Source: Corynebacterium gerontici (GTDB lineage Bacteria > Actinomycetota > Actinomycetes > Mycobacteriales > Mycobacteriaceae). From it: a stretch of 64,000 nucleotides of DNA. A program made the position numbers and the translations under genes. The stretch spans positions 434,001-498,000 of the forward strand of contig NZ_CP033897.1 of NCBI RefSeq assembly GCF_003813985.1, in the 5' to 3' direction. Shown here in pieces: positions 1 through 7,960 of the stretch; position 1 is the first letter of the stretch; each line of letters begins with the position of its first letter. A model generated the notes under the pieces. That model was not told where the DNA came from and made no database searches. It saw only the letters and a list, made by a program, of their open reading frames with translations.

Positions 1-9
1 CTCGGGAAT

Positions 10-1125
10 ATGAATCGCAGTGAAGATCCCCGAGTAGACGCAGACACTCAGCTCGCGGTCCATGAATTAGGCGGCGAGCCTTTGTGTGCTTACAGCAACC
101 AGGCAGTTCGTTCAATCGTGAATGATCCCGCAACGTTTAGTTCCGCTGTAAGCAGACATCTGCAAATCCCCAATGGGCTCGACGGTGAGGAACACGCAAG
201 ATTCCGAACCCTCATCGATGCTTACCTTGCCCCAGAGGTAGTCGCACCTTTGGAATCGAGGTTCCAAAAAGTGGCAGCAGACGTTTTGGAAGCTCTGCCA
301 CCCTCGGAAGCAATCGATGCGGTAATGGAAATTGGGGCACCCTTCGCCGTCAAGGCAATGATCGCGTGGCTTGGCTGGCCGGTCAGTATGGCACCACAGT
401 TGGTGCAGTGGGTGAAGGACAATCAAAAGGCCACCCGTTCTCAGGATCCGAAGCAGACCGCAGAAATTGCGCGGCGCTATGACGAAATGATCCGAGCAGT
501 GATCACGCCACTGATGGAGCACCCAGACCAGACAGTGACCTCCCAACTCGTGCACGATCGCAGCGCTGGCCGGGAGCTCGAACCTCCGGAAATTGTTTCG
601 ATCTTGCGTAATTGGACGGCCGGTGATTTGGGTTCAATGGCCGCGTGCATTGCGGTGGTGCTCGAAGGCCTGAGCGATCAACCGCATTTGCAGGAACATT
701 TGGCAAAGGGCGCAAGCCAGCGTGAGTGGGACGCCATCATCAACGAATTTCTCCGCATTGACGATCCCTTCGTGAGTAATCGTCGAGTAGCCACTCGTGA
801 CGTTGAAGTAGCTGGCGTTCGAATCCGCAAAGGCCAGCAATTGCGGGTGCATTGGACTGCGGCAAACCGCGATCCCCAGGCTTTTGAGGTGGATGAGTTT
901 CGGCCAGAAGAACACGCCAGCAACAATGTGGTGTGGGGCGAGGGACCACATGCTTGCCCTGGTCGCGCGTTGTCGTTGTTAGAAATTCGCGTGTGCGTCC
1001 AAGAGCTGTTGAGCCGCTATCGCGTTCGTCGCACACACGGGCGGGACGAGCGTGAGCGTTATCCTGTTGGCGGTTGGCGTCGCCTGGAAGTGGAGTTGCT
1101 GCCCCTCGGCGCGAGCGTTGTTTAG
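10..1125 (+). CDS. Cytochrome P450 monooxygenase
   Basis: This is a heme-thiolate monooxygenase of unknown substrate. The heme loop GEGPHACPGRAL contains the axial ligand Cys316. The K-helix ExxR motif is Glu246-Phe-Leu-Arg249, and the upstream GEEHARFR segment is the usual C-helix signature. The I-helix reads AGDLGSMA, so the acid-alcohol pair (E/D-T) of classical P450s is missing; see findings. At 371 residues it is slightly short. No in-frame stop lies between the ATG and the left edge, so the true start could be outside the window. The gene converges on phoU with overlapping stop codons. No ferredoxin or reductase partner is nearby. Confidence 0.88.
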   Translation: MNRSEDPRVDADTQLAVHELGGEPLCAYSNQAVRSIVNDPATFSSAVSRHLQIPNGLDGEEHARFRTLIDAYLAPEVVAPLESRFQKVAADVLEALPPSEAIDAVMEIGAPFAVKAMIAWLGWPVSMAPQLVQWVKDNQKATRSQDPKQTAEIARRYDEMIRAVITPLMEHPDQTVTSQLVHDRSAGRELEPPEIVSILRNWTAGDLGSMAACIAVVLEGLSDQPHLQEHLAKGASQREWDAIINEFLRIDDPFVSNRRVATRDVEVAGVRIRKGQQLRVHWTAANRDPQAFEVDEFRPEEHASNNVVWGEGPHACPGRALSLLEIRVCVQELLSRYRVRRTHGRDERERYPVGGWRRLEVELLPLGASVV

Positions 1126-1874
1126 TCGATCGCTTTGGGCCACTGGTAATTGCTGAATTGGCGCTCGAGTTCGTTGAAGCGGCGCTCGATTTCGGCGCGT
1201 TCTTCCCCCTCACGCCGTTTCGCGCGATAGTCGCGGGGGGTAAGCCCGGTGGCGAGGTACACGATGTGGCTTGCCACCGCCACGGCATGATCAGCAAAGC
1301 GCTCAAAGTAGCGAACAATCAGTGTGCAATCCACGGCGGCTCGGGTGCCGTAGTCCCATGGCCTTGTGGTGAGCATGCCCATCAAGTGATCGTGGAGATC
1401 ATCCACGGCGTCATCATCGGCGGAAAGGACCAGCGCAACGTCGGCGTCTGGGTCTTGGAGGATGGTCTGGATTTTTTCGGCCATCTCGATGCATAGGCGG
1501 GACATTTCGCGGAAGTACCCCATGATGGGCTCTTCGATGACGGGATCCGGATAGCGCTTTCGCGCCGTCGACGCAATGTGTTTTGCCAGGGATACCATGC
1601 GATCGAGGTCTTCGATGATGTAGATCGAGCTCAGAATTTGGCGCAAGTCGCGAGCAACCGGGCCTTCCAATGCAAGAAGCTGAAACGCCCGAGCGGTGGA
1701 GCGTTGCTTTATGGCGGTCAGTTCGTCGCCAAGCGAAAGTGCGTGTTCCGAAGCCTGCAGTGAGTTGTTGCAAAGCCCTTTGCTGGCGTCCCGCAACACT
1801 TGGATGACCAGATCGCACATTTCGGTGAGATCGTGGGAGAAGGCGTCCAGGTGTTCACGGTAGGCGGTGCGCAT
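1122..1874 (-). CDS. phoU: Phosphate transport system regulatory protein PhoU
   Basis: PhoU is a cytoplasmic all-helical protein that couples the Pst phosphate transporter to phosphate signalling. The 250 residues comprise two similar three-helix PhoU repeats. Family-typical metal-binding helices are seen in the segments around EDLDRMVSLAKHIA (first repeat) and YFERFADHAVAVASHI (second repeat). The length is normal for actinobacterial PhoU. The pst genes, its usual neighbours, are not in the window. Its stop overlaps that of the P450 gene by four bases. Confidence 0.93.
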   Translation of the reverse strand: MRTAYREHLDAFSHDLTEMCDLVIQVLRDASKGLCNNSLQASEHALSLGDELTAIKQRSTARAFQLLALEGPVARDLRQILSSIYIIEDLDRMVSLAKHIASTARKRYPDPVIEEPIMGYFREMSRLCIEMAEKIQTILQDPDADVALVLSADDDAVDDLHDHLMGMLTTRPWDYGTRAAVDCTLIVRYFERFADHAVAVASHIVYLATGLTPRDYRAKRREGEERAEIERRFNELERQFSNYQWPKAID

Positions 1875-1966
1875 GGCGATATTCTAAACCGTTTTGTGTT
1901 GATGCGCGCGCTGAGAAATCGATTGTGGAAACGAGCTCAACTTCGTCACAAAAACGGCCCGCCTCT

Positions 1967-1986
1967 TGAACAGTGTTCAGTAGAAT
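1967..1986 (+). promoter_or_regulatory. Palindromic operator and -10 element of the monooxygenase-hydrolase gene
   Basis: TGAACA-G-TGTTCA (1967-1979) is a perfect 6-1-6 inverted repeat of the kind bound by TetR-type repressors. A -10-like TAGAAT follows at 1981-1986, only eight bases before the ATG at 1995. No Shine-Dalgarno sequence is visible, so the transcript may be leaderless. The regulator is not identified. Confidence 0.5.
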
Positions 1987-1994
1987 GAGCTGTT

Positions 1995-4283
1995 ATGGAA
2001 GAAACCCTCTTTGACGTGGTAATTATCGGCGCTGGCATTGCGGGAATCGCGGTAGCGCACCACCTCAATCAGATCGACAATCTCAACTGGGCGGTGCTCG
2101 AAGAAAAGCAAGATTTCAGTGGTACTTGGGATACCTTTCGCTACCCGGGGGTTCGTAGTGATTCTGATATCGATTCCTATTGTTTCAGCTTCCTGCCCTG
2201 GAGGGGCACCCGTCCTTTGGGTACCGGCGAGGAGATTCGCAACTACCTATGCCAGGCCGCCCAGCTCAGCGGCATGTCTGCCCGCACACGCTTTGGACAT
2301 CGGGTGGAATCTATCGAATTTCTGGATGGCCTATGGCGTGTGAAGGGTACGAGCCAGTCTGGCGACTTCATCATCCGAGCGCGCTGGATTCACCTCGGCT
2401 GTGGCTATTATGACCACCACCAGTCGCACCAACCGCTCTTAGCCGGCGAGGCAAACTTTTCGGGCACTATCGTGGATCCCCAACGTTGGCCCCAAGATCC
2501 TGAACACCCAGCCAACAAACTCAACGGTCGCGAGGTAGCCATTGTGGGATCGGGAGCGACAGCCGTGACGCTGGCGCCCGCGCTGAGTGAGCTAGGAGCG
2601 AAAGTTCACCTCGTGCAAAGAACGGCGAATCACCTTGCGGCTATGGGGGATAAGGACGTTCTTGCTCCGTTAAGGAGGGTAGTGCCCGAAACCTGGGTGG
2701 ATCGCCTCGACCGTTGCAGGGCTATCCAAACCCAAAGGCTCACCCTCTGGCTTTCGCGTATCAGGCCCAGCCTGGTGGAATCGACCCTTCGCAAACATCG
2801 AGAAGCCCTGCTGAGCAGGCCGGAGGACCGCCAAGCCTTCGAAGCCCAGTACCCTCTGTGGACCCAGCGAGTGTGCAGGGTGCCCGACGGTGATCTTTTT
2901 CAGCTCATTGAGCGGGGAAAGGTGCAGGTGCACACTGGAACCATTGCGTCTCTGCATAGCAATGACATCACCCTTGATTCCGGGGAAAAAATTCCTTGCG
3001 AAGTGCTCATCAAAGCGACCGGTTTGAACCTGCTTGCATTCGGCGGTATTCAGATCGAAGTAGACTCCAAACACATCGACCCAGGTCAACACATTGCTTG
3101 GCGTGGCATGATGCTGGATGAGGTGCCAAATCTGAGCTTCACTCTCGGTTATGTCAACGATTCCTATACCTTGCGCGCCGAACTGGTTGGCGAGTTTCTC
3201 GCCAGAATTTTGCAACACCTGCGGGCGGAAGGCTTCACAGAGGCAACCCCGACACGCCCGGCGCAATTCGAGCCCCAGCGCATCATTGACCTGGATTCCG
3301 GCTACGTCCGCCGGGGCATCCATGCCTTCCCGGTTGTCAGCGACACCGCGCCTTGGACGCTACGCAACAACTACGCGCAAGAGCGCAAGGACTTCCATGA
3401 CACCGACGTGCGCGATGGCATGCATTTTCGCGGCCCCACGACACCGCAAGTTCGAATGCTGAGGGTGCGCGGCCAGCGCGTGAAAATCCAAGGCACAGGT
3501 CCAACTATTTTCGCCGTCCACGGCATCGGCCGCGAGTTGGAGGATTTCGATGCGCTTTCGCAGCTTGTCAGCGATGATTTTCAGGTGATTTCCGTGGACA
3601 TCCCCGGATTCGGGCAGTCGCCGCGTTTGCAGGAATCCACCGTTGGATCCATCGCCAGCGCAATGTGGGAGCTTTTCGACGCCCTCCGTGGCGAAATGGA
3701 CGCCGACTTCAAGCCGATCCTCGTGGGACATTCTTTGGGTGGCCTCATCGTGCAGGCGATGCTCTGCCAGCGTCCGCACGAGGTGGCGGGACTTCTGCTT
3801 TTGGCTCCAAGTGGTTTCAGCGAAAAGATCACCCCCATTGTGCGCCTGGCGGCTCGCAAAAGAATCGGCCCAGCCTTCTTGGGGTTGAAAGCAAAGCCAG
3901 TCCTGGCGGCAATGGAACGCGCAGCGTATGCAGATTCCGGGCGTGTTACTGCCTCGGCGTTGGAGAAAGCGCAACGTCGCGCACAGCATCCGGATCGTGC
4001 AGGAGTATTCGCAGAAATCTCGGCAGCCCTGGTGGGATGCCCTCCTGCGCAGCGGGTCGAATTGTCGCACCGGGCGGGTGAGATCGCGCAGGAACAGTCC
4101 GTGCCCATCCGCATCCTGTGGGGCGATCAAGACAAGGTCATTTCACCCGGCAATGCTGCATGTGCAAAGGACTTTTTCCACACCTCGGTTGAGGTGCTGG
4201 AGGGATGTGGGCACATGGTGCCGATGGAGCGGACCGAAGCCTGTGCCCGGGCAATTCGCGCGCTGCACCGCGGGCGGGCCTAG
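1995..4283 (+). CDS. Fused flavin monooxygenase (Baeyer-Villiger type) and alpha/beta hydrolase
   Basis: One 762-residue reading frame contains two enzymes. Residues 1 to about 490 form an FAD/NADPH monooxygenase of the EtaA/MymA type: the FAD-binding GAGIAG at the N-terminus, GTWDTFRYPGVRSDSD, and a second Rossmann motif GSGATA. The Baeyer-Villiger fingerprint reads FSGTIVDPQRWP, with Asp where His is usual. From about residue 495 there is an alpha/beta hydrolase with nucleophile elbow GHSLGG (Ser580), acid Asp713 in WGDQD, and His740 in GCGHMVP. A plausible role is oxidation of a ketone to an ester followed by ester hydrolysis; the substrate is unknown. The hydrolase half carries one copy of the dispersed GCTTTTCGACG word (3670-3681). 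The 3' end overlaps the stop codon of dusB. Confidence 0.88.
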   Translation: MEETLFDVVIIGAGIAGIAVAHHLNQIDNLNWAVLEEKQDFSGTWDTFRYPGVRSDSDIDSYCFSFLPWRGTRPLGTGEEIRNYLCQAAQLSGMSARTRFGHRVESIEFLDGLWRVKGTSQSGDFIIRARWIHLGCGYYDHHQSHQPLLAGEANFSGTIVDPQRWPQDPEHPANKLNGREVAIVGSGATAVTLAPALSELGAKVHLVQRTANHLAAMGDKDVLAPLRRVVPETWVDRLDRCRAIQTQRLTLWLSRIRPSLVESTLRKHREALLSRPEDRQAFEAQYPLWTQRVCRVPDGDLFQLIERGKVQVHTGTIASLHSNDITLDSGEKIPCEVLIKATGLNLLAFGGIQIEVDSKHIDPGQHIAWRGMMLDEVPNLSFTLGYVNDSYTLRAELVGEFLARILQHLRAEGFTEATPTRPAQFEPQRIIDLDSGYVRRGIHAFPVVSDTAPWTLRNNYAQERKDFHDTDVRDGMHFRGPTTPQVRMLRVRGQRVKIQGTGPTIFAVHGIGRELEDFDALSQLVSDDFQVISVDIPGFGQSPRLQESTVGSIASAMWELFDALRGEMDADFKPILVGHSLGGLIVQAMLCQRPHEVAGLLLLAPSGFSEKITPIVRLAARKRIGPAFLGLKAKPVLAAMERAAYADSGRVTASALEKAQRRAQHPDRAGVFAEISAALVGCPPAQRVELSHRAGEIAQEQSVPIRILWGDQDKVISPGNAACAKDFFHTSVEVLEGCGHMVPMERTEACARAIRALHRGRA

Positions 4284-5434
4284 CCGCCTGAGTGCATGAT
4301 GTCGGCGCCTTCGGGGACAGTTTCGTCCTCGGGGTCGTCGAGCCAGCCTTCGGGAAGTACGACCTTTGATGGTGATCCCTTGCGCCCGCGTGCGCCGTCT
4401 GCATCCTCGGCGCGTGCCTGTGAATCCTTCCAAGGGTCGAGAACTCTTTGGAGATCCTCCAGCGTGTTGATGCCCGAAAGCTGGGCACGTACTTCGCCGC
4501 CAACGGGGAAGCCTCGGAGATACCAACCCATGTGCTTGCGCATGTCGCGACAACCTTTGCGCTCACCTTCATGGGCGACGAGCAGCTCGGCGTGCCGCGT
4601 GATGATCCCGGTGACTTCTCCCAGCGTGGGCTCTTCGGGGATCGGCTCGCCACGCAGTGCCGCTGAGAGTTCCGCAAAGAGCCAAGGACGCCCCAAGCAG
4701 CCGCGCCCCACCACAACACCATCGCAACCAGTCTGATCCATCATCGCTTTGGCGTCGGTTGCCTTAAAAATGTCGCCGTTGCCCAACACAGGGATGCCGG
4801 AGTCCATCATGTGTTCTTTCAAGCGAGCGATGTGGCTCCAGTCGGCCTCGCCAGAGTAACGCTGTGCCGCGGTGCGGGCGTGCAGAGCGACGGCAGCGGC
4901 GCCCTCTTCGGCGGCGATTCGCCCGGCGTCGAGGTGCGTGTGGTGCTCGTCGTCGATCCCCACGCGGAACTTCACGGTCACGGGAATATCGGTGCCTTCA
5001 CACGCTTTTACCGCCGCGGCAACGATATTGCCGAAAAGGCGTCGCTTGTAGGGGAGCGCGGATCCTCCGCCGCGCCGGGTGACCTTGGGTACGGGGCAGC
5101 CGAAGTTCATGTCGATGTGATCGGCCAGATCTTCATCGACGATTTTCTTCGCAGCTTTATAGGTGTACTCGGGGTCCGTGGTGTATAGCTGCATGCTCCT
5201 GGGTTGTTCGTCTGGGGCGAAGGTTGTCATGTGCAGCGTTTTTTCATTGCCTTCAACCAGGGCGCGTGCGGTGATCATCTCGCAGACGTAGAGCCCCGAG
5301 ACGGTGCCAGTTTTTTCTCTTTCTTGCTCGCGGCAGAGCGATCGAAATGCCACGTTGGTTACCCCCGCCATCGGAGCGAGGACAACGGGGGATTGCATAG
5401 TAAGGGAACCAATTTGCAGCGTCACCTTGCCCAT
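4280..5434 (-). CDS. dusB: tRNA-dihydrouridine synthase DusB
   Basis: This FMN- and NADPH-dependent enzyme reduces uridine to dihydrouridine in the D-loop of tRNAs. The TIM-barrel start SPVVLAPMAGVTNVAFR binds FMN. The catalytic cysteine lies in NFGCPVPKVTRRGGG, and GNGDIF plus DGVVVGRGCLGRPW form the phosphate-binding end. I chose the ATG at 5434, giving MGKVTLQIG, because family members begin here; a TTG nine bases upstream is in frame. The roughly 30-residue charged tail after the barrel is an actinobacterial extension. The gene is convergent with the monooxygenase-hydrolase gene. Confidence 0.93.
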   Translation of the reverse strand: MGKVTLQIGSLTMQSPVVLAPMAGVTNVAFRSLCREQEREKTGTVSGLYVCEMITARALVEGNEKTLHMTTFAPDEQPRSMQLYTTDPEYTYKAAKKIVDEDLADHIDMNFGCPVPKVTRRGGGSALPYKRRLFGNIVAAAVKACEGTDIPVTVKFRVGIDDEHHTHLDAGRIAAEEGAAAVALHARTAAQRYSGEADWSHIARLKEHMMDSGIPVLGNGDIFKATDAKAMMDQTGCDGVVVGRGCLGRPWLFAELSAALRGEPIPEEPTLGEVTGIITRHAELLVAHEGERKGCRDMRKHMGWYLRGFPVGGEVRAQLSGINTLEDLQRVLDPWKDSQARAEDADGARGRKGSPSKVVLPEGWLDDPEDETVPEGADIMHSGG

Positions 5435-5650
5435 TGAACTCAAAGGTGGCGTTCAGCTCAAACTGCACCGTTTTGGGGGCGCATATTCAACAGAATGGCG
5501 CACACCGGTTGCCGTTTTGCGTTATTGTGGGCTTCGTAACTAACCACGGTGAGTTGCTTGCTGATTCACAGCCTCAGTTCCCGCGGTGAATGAACCTTGC
5601 TTTGCCTCGGCTTGATTTCATCCAGGCAAAGCACGTAGAGGAGGAACTAG

Positions 5651-7165
5651 ATGTCCCGTATTGGAAATGCACAGCTCAAAAACAAGGTGATGACTGCCGA
5701 AGAGGCAGCCGAGCTGATCAATCACGGCGATAAGATCGGTATTTCGGGCTTCACCGGCGCTGGCTACCCCAAGGCACTGCCCACGGCGATCGCTAATCGC
5801 GCCAAGGAAGCACACGATCGTGGTGAAGAGTTCATGATCGACTTGTTCACCGGTGCTTCCACCGCTCCGGACTGCGATGGTGTTCTGGCGGAGGCCGACG
5901 CGATTCGCTTCCGTACCCCTTATCAGTCCGACCCGATCCTGCGTAGCAAGATCAACGACGGCACCACCTACTACATGGACTACCACCTTTCGGAGTCCGG
6001 CCTGTACGTCGAGCAGGGCTTCTTCGGGCAGATGAATGTGGCAATTGTGGAAGCTGTGCGCATCACCGAAGAAGGCCACATTGTTCCTTCCTCGTCCATC
6101 GGTAACAACGTTGAGTACCTAGACAACGCCGAGAAGATCATCATTGAGGTCAACTCCTGGCAGTCCGAAGAACTTGAGGGCATGGCGGATATCTACCGCA
6201 TCAACCGTCTGCCGAACCGCCAGCCCATCCCGATCACCGCTCCCGAGCAGCGCATCGGGTCCACTTACATCGACATCGACCTGGACAAGGTTGTAGCAGT
6301 GGTCGAGACCGACGCCCCGGACCGCAACGCCCCCTTCAAGCCCGTCGATGAGACCTCTAAGAAGATCGCCGGCCACTTCCTCGACTTCCTTGAGGGCGAA
6401 GTTGCTGCTGGCCGCCTCACCTACGACGGCTACATCATGCAGTCCGGCGTGGGTAACGTGCCGAACGCTGTGATGGCGGGTCTGCTTGACTCCAAGTTCG
6501 AGAACATCAAGGCCTACACCGAGGTGATTCAGGACGGCATGGTCGACCTGATCGACGCCGGCAAGATGACCGTCGCTTCCGCTACCTCCTTCTCGCTTTC
6601 TCCTGAGTATGCAGAGAAGATGAACAACGAGGCGTCCCGCTACGCCAAGCAGATCATTCTGCGCCCGCAGCAGATCTCGAACCACCCCGAGGTCGTGCGT
6701 CGCCTGGGCTTGATCTGCACCAACGGCCTGATCGAGGCCGACATCTACGGCAACGTGAACTCCACCAACGTCATCGGTTCCCGCATGATGAACGGCGTGG
6801 GCGGCTCTGCGGACTTCACCCGCAACGGCCTGGTTTCTTCCTTCATCACGCCCTCCGACGCCAAGGGTGGCGACATCTCCGCCATCGTGCCCATGGTCTC
6901 CCACGTCGACCACACTGAGCAGGACGTCAAGGTCATCATCACCGAGTACGGTTACGCCGACCTGCGTGGCCTGGCACCTCGCCAGAAGGTGCAGAAGATG
7001 ATCGCTCTGGCTCACCCGGATTACCGTCCGCTGCTGGAGGAGTACTACGAGCGCGCTCTGAAGATCGCTGAGGAGAAGAAGATCATGCAGACGCCTCACG
7101 ACCTGGCGAACGCCCTGTCCTTCCACCAGCGTTTCCAGGAGACTGGCTCCATGAAGCTCGGCTAA
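5651..7165 (+). CDS. actA: Succinyl-CoA:acetate / acetyl-CoA CoA transferase
   Basis: This class I CoA transferase exchanges CoA between acetate and succinyl-CoA or other acyl-CoAs. In C. glutamicum the orthologous gene is called actA or cat and lies near ramA, as here. The 504 residues include the catalytic Glu291 in the motif YTEVIQDGM, and conserved GVGNVPNAV and GGSADFTRNG loops. A strong ribosome binding site, AGAGGAGG, precedes the ATG. A RamA-like G-stretch, TGGGGGC, lies upstream at 5474-5480 (weak evidence for acetate control). Codon usage is strongly biased, which suggests high expression. Confidence 0.92.
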   Translation: MSRIGNAQLKNKVMTAEEAAELINHGDKIGISGFTGAGYPKALPTAIANRAKEAHDRGEEFMIDLFTGASTAPDCDGVLAEADAIRFRTPYQSDPILRSKINDGTTYYMDYHLSESGLYVEQGFFGQMNVAIVEAVRITEEGHIVPSSSIGNNVEYLDNAEKIIIEVNSWQSEELEGMADIYRINRLPNRQPIPITAPEQRIGSTYIDIDLDKVVAVVETDAPDRNAPFKPVDETSKKIAGHFLDFLEGEVAAGRLTYDGYIMQSGVGNVPNAVMAGLLDSKFENIKAYTEVIQDGMVDLIDAGKMTVASATSFSLSPEYAEKMNNEASRYAKQIILRPQQISNHPEVVRRLGLICTNGLIEADIYGNVNSTNVIGSRMMNGVGGSADFTRNGLVSSFITPSDAKGGDISAIVPMVSHVDHTEQDVKVIITEYGYADLRGLAPRQKVQKMIALAHPDYRPLLEEYYERALKIAEEKKIMQTPHDLANALSFHQRFQETGSMKLG

Positions 7166-7176
7166 GACGCTTCGCT

Positions 7177-7188
7177 AGCTTTTCGACG
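7177..7188 (+). repeat. Dispersed 12-mer AGCTTTTCGACG
   Basis: A copy lies 11 bases after the actA stop codon, in the same orientation as that gene. It is one of 17 copies of the core GCTTTTCGACG in the window; see findings. Confidence 0.8.
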
Positions 7189-7301
7189 AAAGGTCCCACG
7201 CATCGCACGTTCAACGCGGTTCGTGGGGCGTTTTCGTGGCCGTTTTGAAACGCACAAAATTGGTGATGTAGACTGCTGGAAGTGGCTAAGCATTTGGTCA
7301 C

Positions 7302-7374
7302 GGGCCTTTAGCTCAGTTGGTAGAGCTACGGACTTTTAATCCGCAGGTCCCGGGTTCGAGCCCCGGAGGGCCCA
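7302..7374 (+). tRNA. tRNA-Lys (anticodon TTT)
   Basis: A full cloverleaf of 73 bases without an encoded CCA. The acceptor stem is GGGCCTT/AGGGCCC with two non-canonical or G-U pairs, the anticodon loop is CTTTTAA, and the T-loop is GGTTCGAGCC. Confidence 0.97.
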
Positions 7375-7380
7375 CTACTG

Positions 7381-7412
7381 AAATAGCACCCCAATATAGG
7401 GGTGCTATTTTT
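7381..7412 (+). terminator. Rho-independent terminator after tRNA-Lys
   Basis: A hairpin AATAGCACCCC / GGGGTGCTATT with a short loop is followed by a T-run, directly after the tRNA. Confidence 0.9.
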
Positions 7413-7483
7413 CCGTCTATACACAATGTGACCTGCGCTCTATGTGCGGTGGTCCTTCGATCCCTCAGGAAGGAAGAGTCATT

Positions 7484-7612
7484 TTGATCGACGCCTAAAT
7501 TCAACTGATCCAGCACATCCAGAACCTGGGCAACATGCTGCCTGCAGGCCCGTACGGCGATGCTTTTCGTGACGGGTTCTGGCCCGCGTTCTGGGACGGT
7601 CTCGACGGCTAG
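7484..7612 (+). pseudogene. Possible small Trp-rich protein gene interrupted by one stop codon
   Basis: A good ribosome binding site (AGGAAGGAAG, 7469-7478) precedes TTG-ATC-GAC-GCC and then an in-frame TAA at 7496-7498. Past this stop the frame stays open for 37 codons, giving an amphipathic Gly/Trp/Asp-rich peptide ending DGFWPAFWDGLDG. A terminator-like hairpin follows. The size and character recall the short corynebacterial outer-membrane channel peptides (PorA/PorH class), but there is no clear sequence match. It may be an inactivated small gene, a sequencing error, or chance. Confidence 0.35.
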
Positions 7613-7615
7613 AAT

Positions 7616-7637
7616 CCTGCCCCTGCGCAGGCGTTTT
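7616..7637 (+). terminator. Weak terminator-like hairpin
   Basis: CCTGC / GCAGG stem with a six-base loop, then CGTTTTG. It sits just after the small interrupted reading frame and before tRNA-Glu. Confidence 0.4.
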
Positions 7638-7700
7638 GTGTTCTGGCAGAGTTCAAGTATAGTTCTTTCCAGTCACAAAGCGCGCAGCGCTGGTGTACTC

Positions 7701-7773
<73 letters not shown>

Positions 7774-7820
7774 CAGCCATCACCCCACAAAATGAATTGC
7801 GGGGCAGTGTGGCATGTTTA

Positions 7821-7894
7821 GGCCCTGTGGCGCAGTTGGTTAGCGCGCCGCCCTGTCACGGCGGAGGTCGCGGGTTCAAGTCCCGTCAGGGTCG
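7821..7894 (+). tRNA. tRNA-Asp (anticodon GTC), copy 1
   Basis: A 74-base cloverleaf with anticodon loop CTGTCAC. It is identical over its whole length to the tRNA at 8871-8944, and the two copies enclose an oxidoreductase gene. Confidence 0.97.
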
Positions 7895-7903
7895 CAAAAC
7901 ATC

Positions 7904-7936
7904 GCAGCAGCATCCTGATTTGAGGGTGCTGCTTTT
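7904..7936 (+). terminator. Terminator after tRNA-Asp copy 1
   Basis: AGCAGCATCC / GGGTGCTGCT hairpin (one G-U pair) followed by TTTT. Confidence 0.85.
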
Positions 7937-7948
7937 GCGTTGCGTGGG

Positions 7949-7960
7949 CGTCGAAAAGCT
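7949..7960 (-). repeat. Dispersed 12-mer AGCTTTTCGACG
   Basis: Read on the minus strand, the motif overlaps the TAA stop of the SDR gene (TAAGCTTTTCGACG). The same stop-codon overlap is seen at murA. Confidence 0.8.

Noticed and set aside
112..951. Several long minus-strand reading frames opposite the P450 gene
   Set aside because: They are shadows of the P450 gene: no ribosome binding sites, no recognisable motifs, and skewed amino-acid composition.
6119..7126. A 335-codon minus-strand frame opposite actA
   Set aside because: It is rich in Val, Gly, Asp and His, as expected for the antisense of a strongly codon-biased gene, and has no domain-like sequence.
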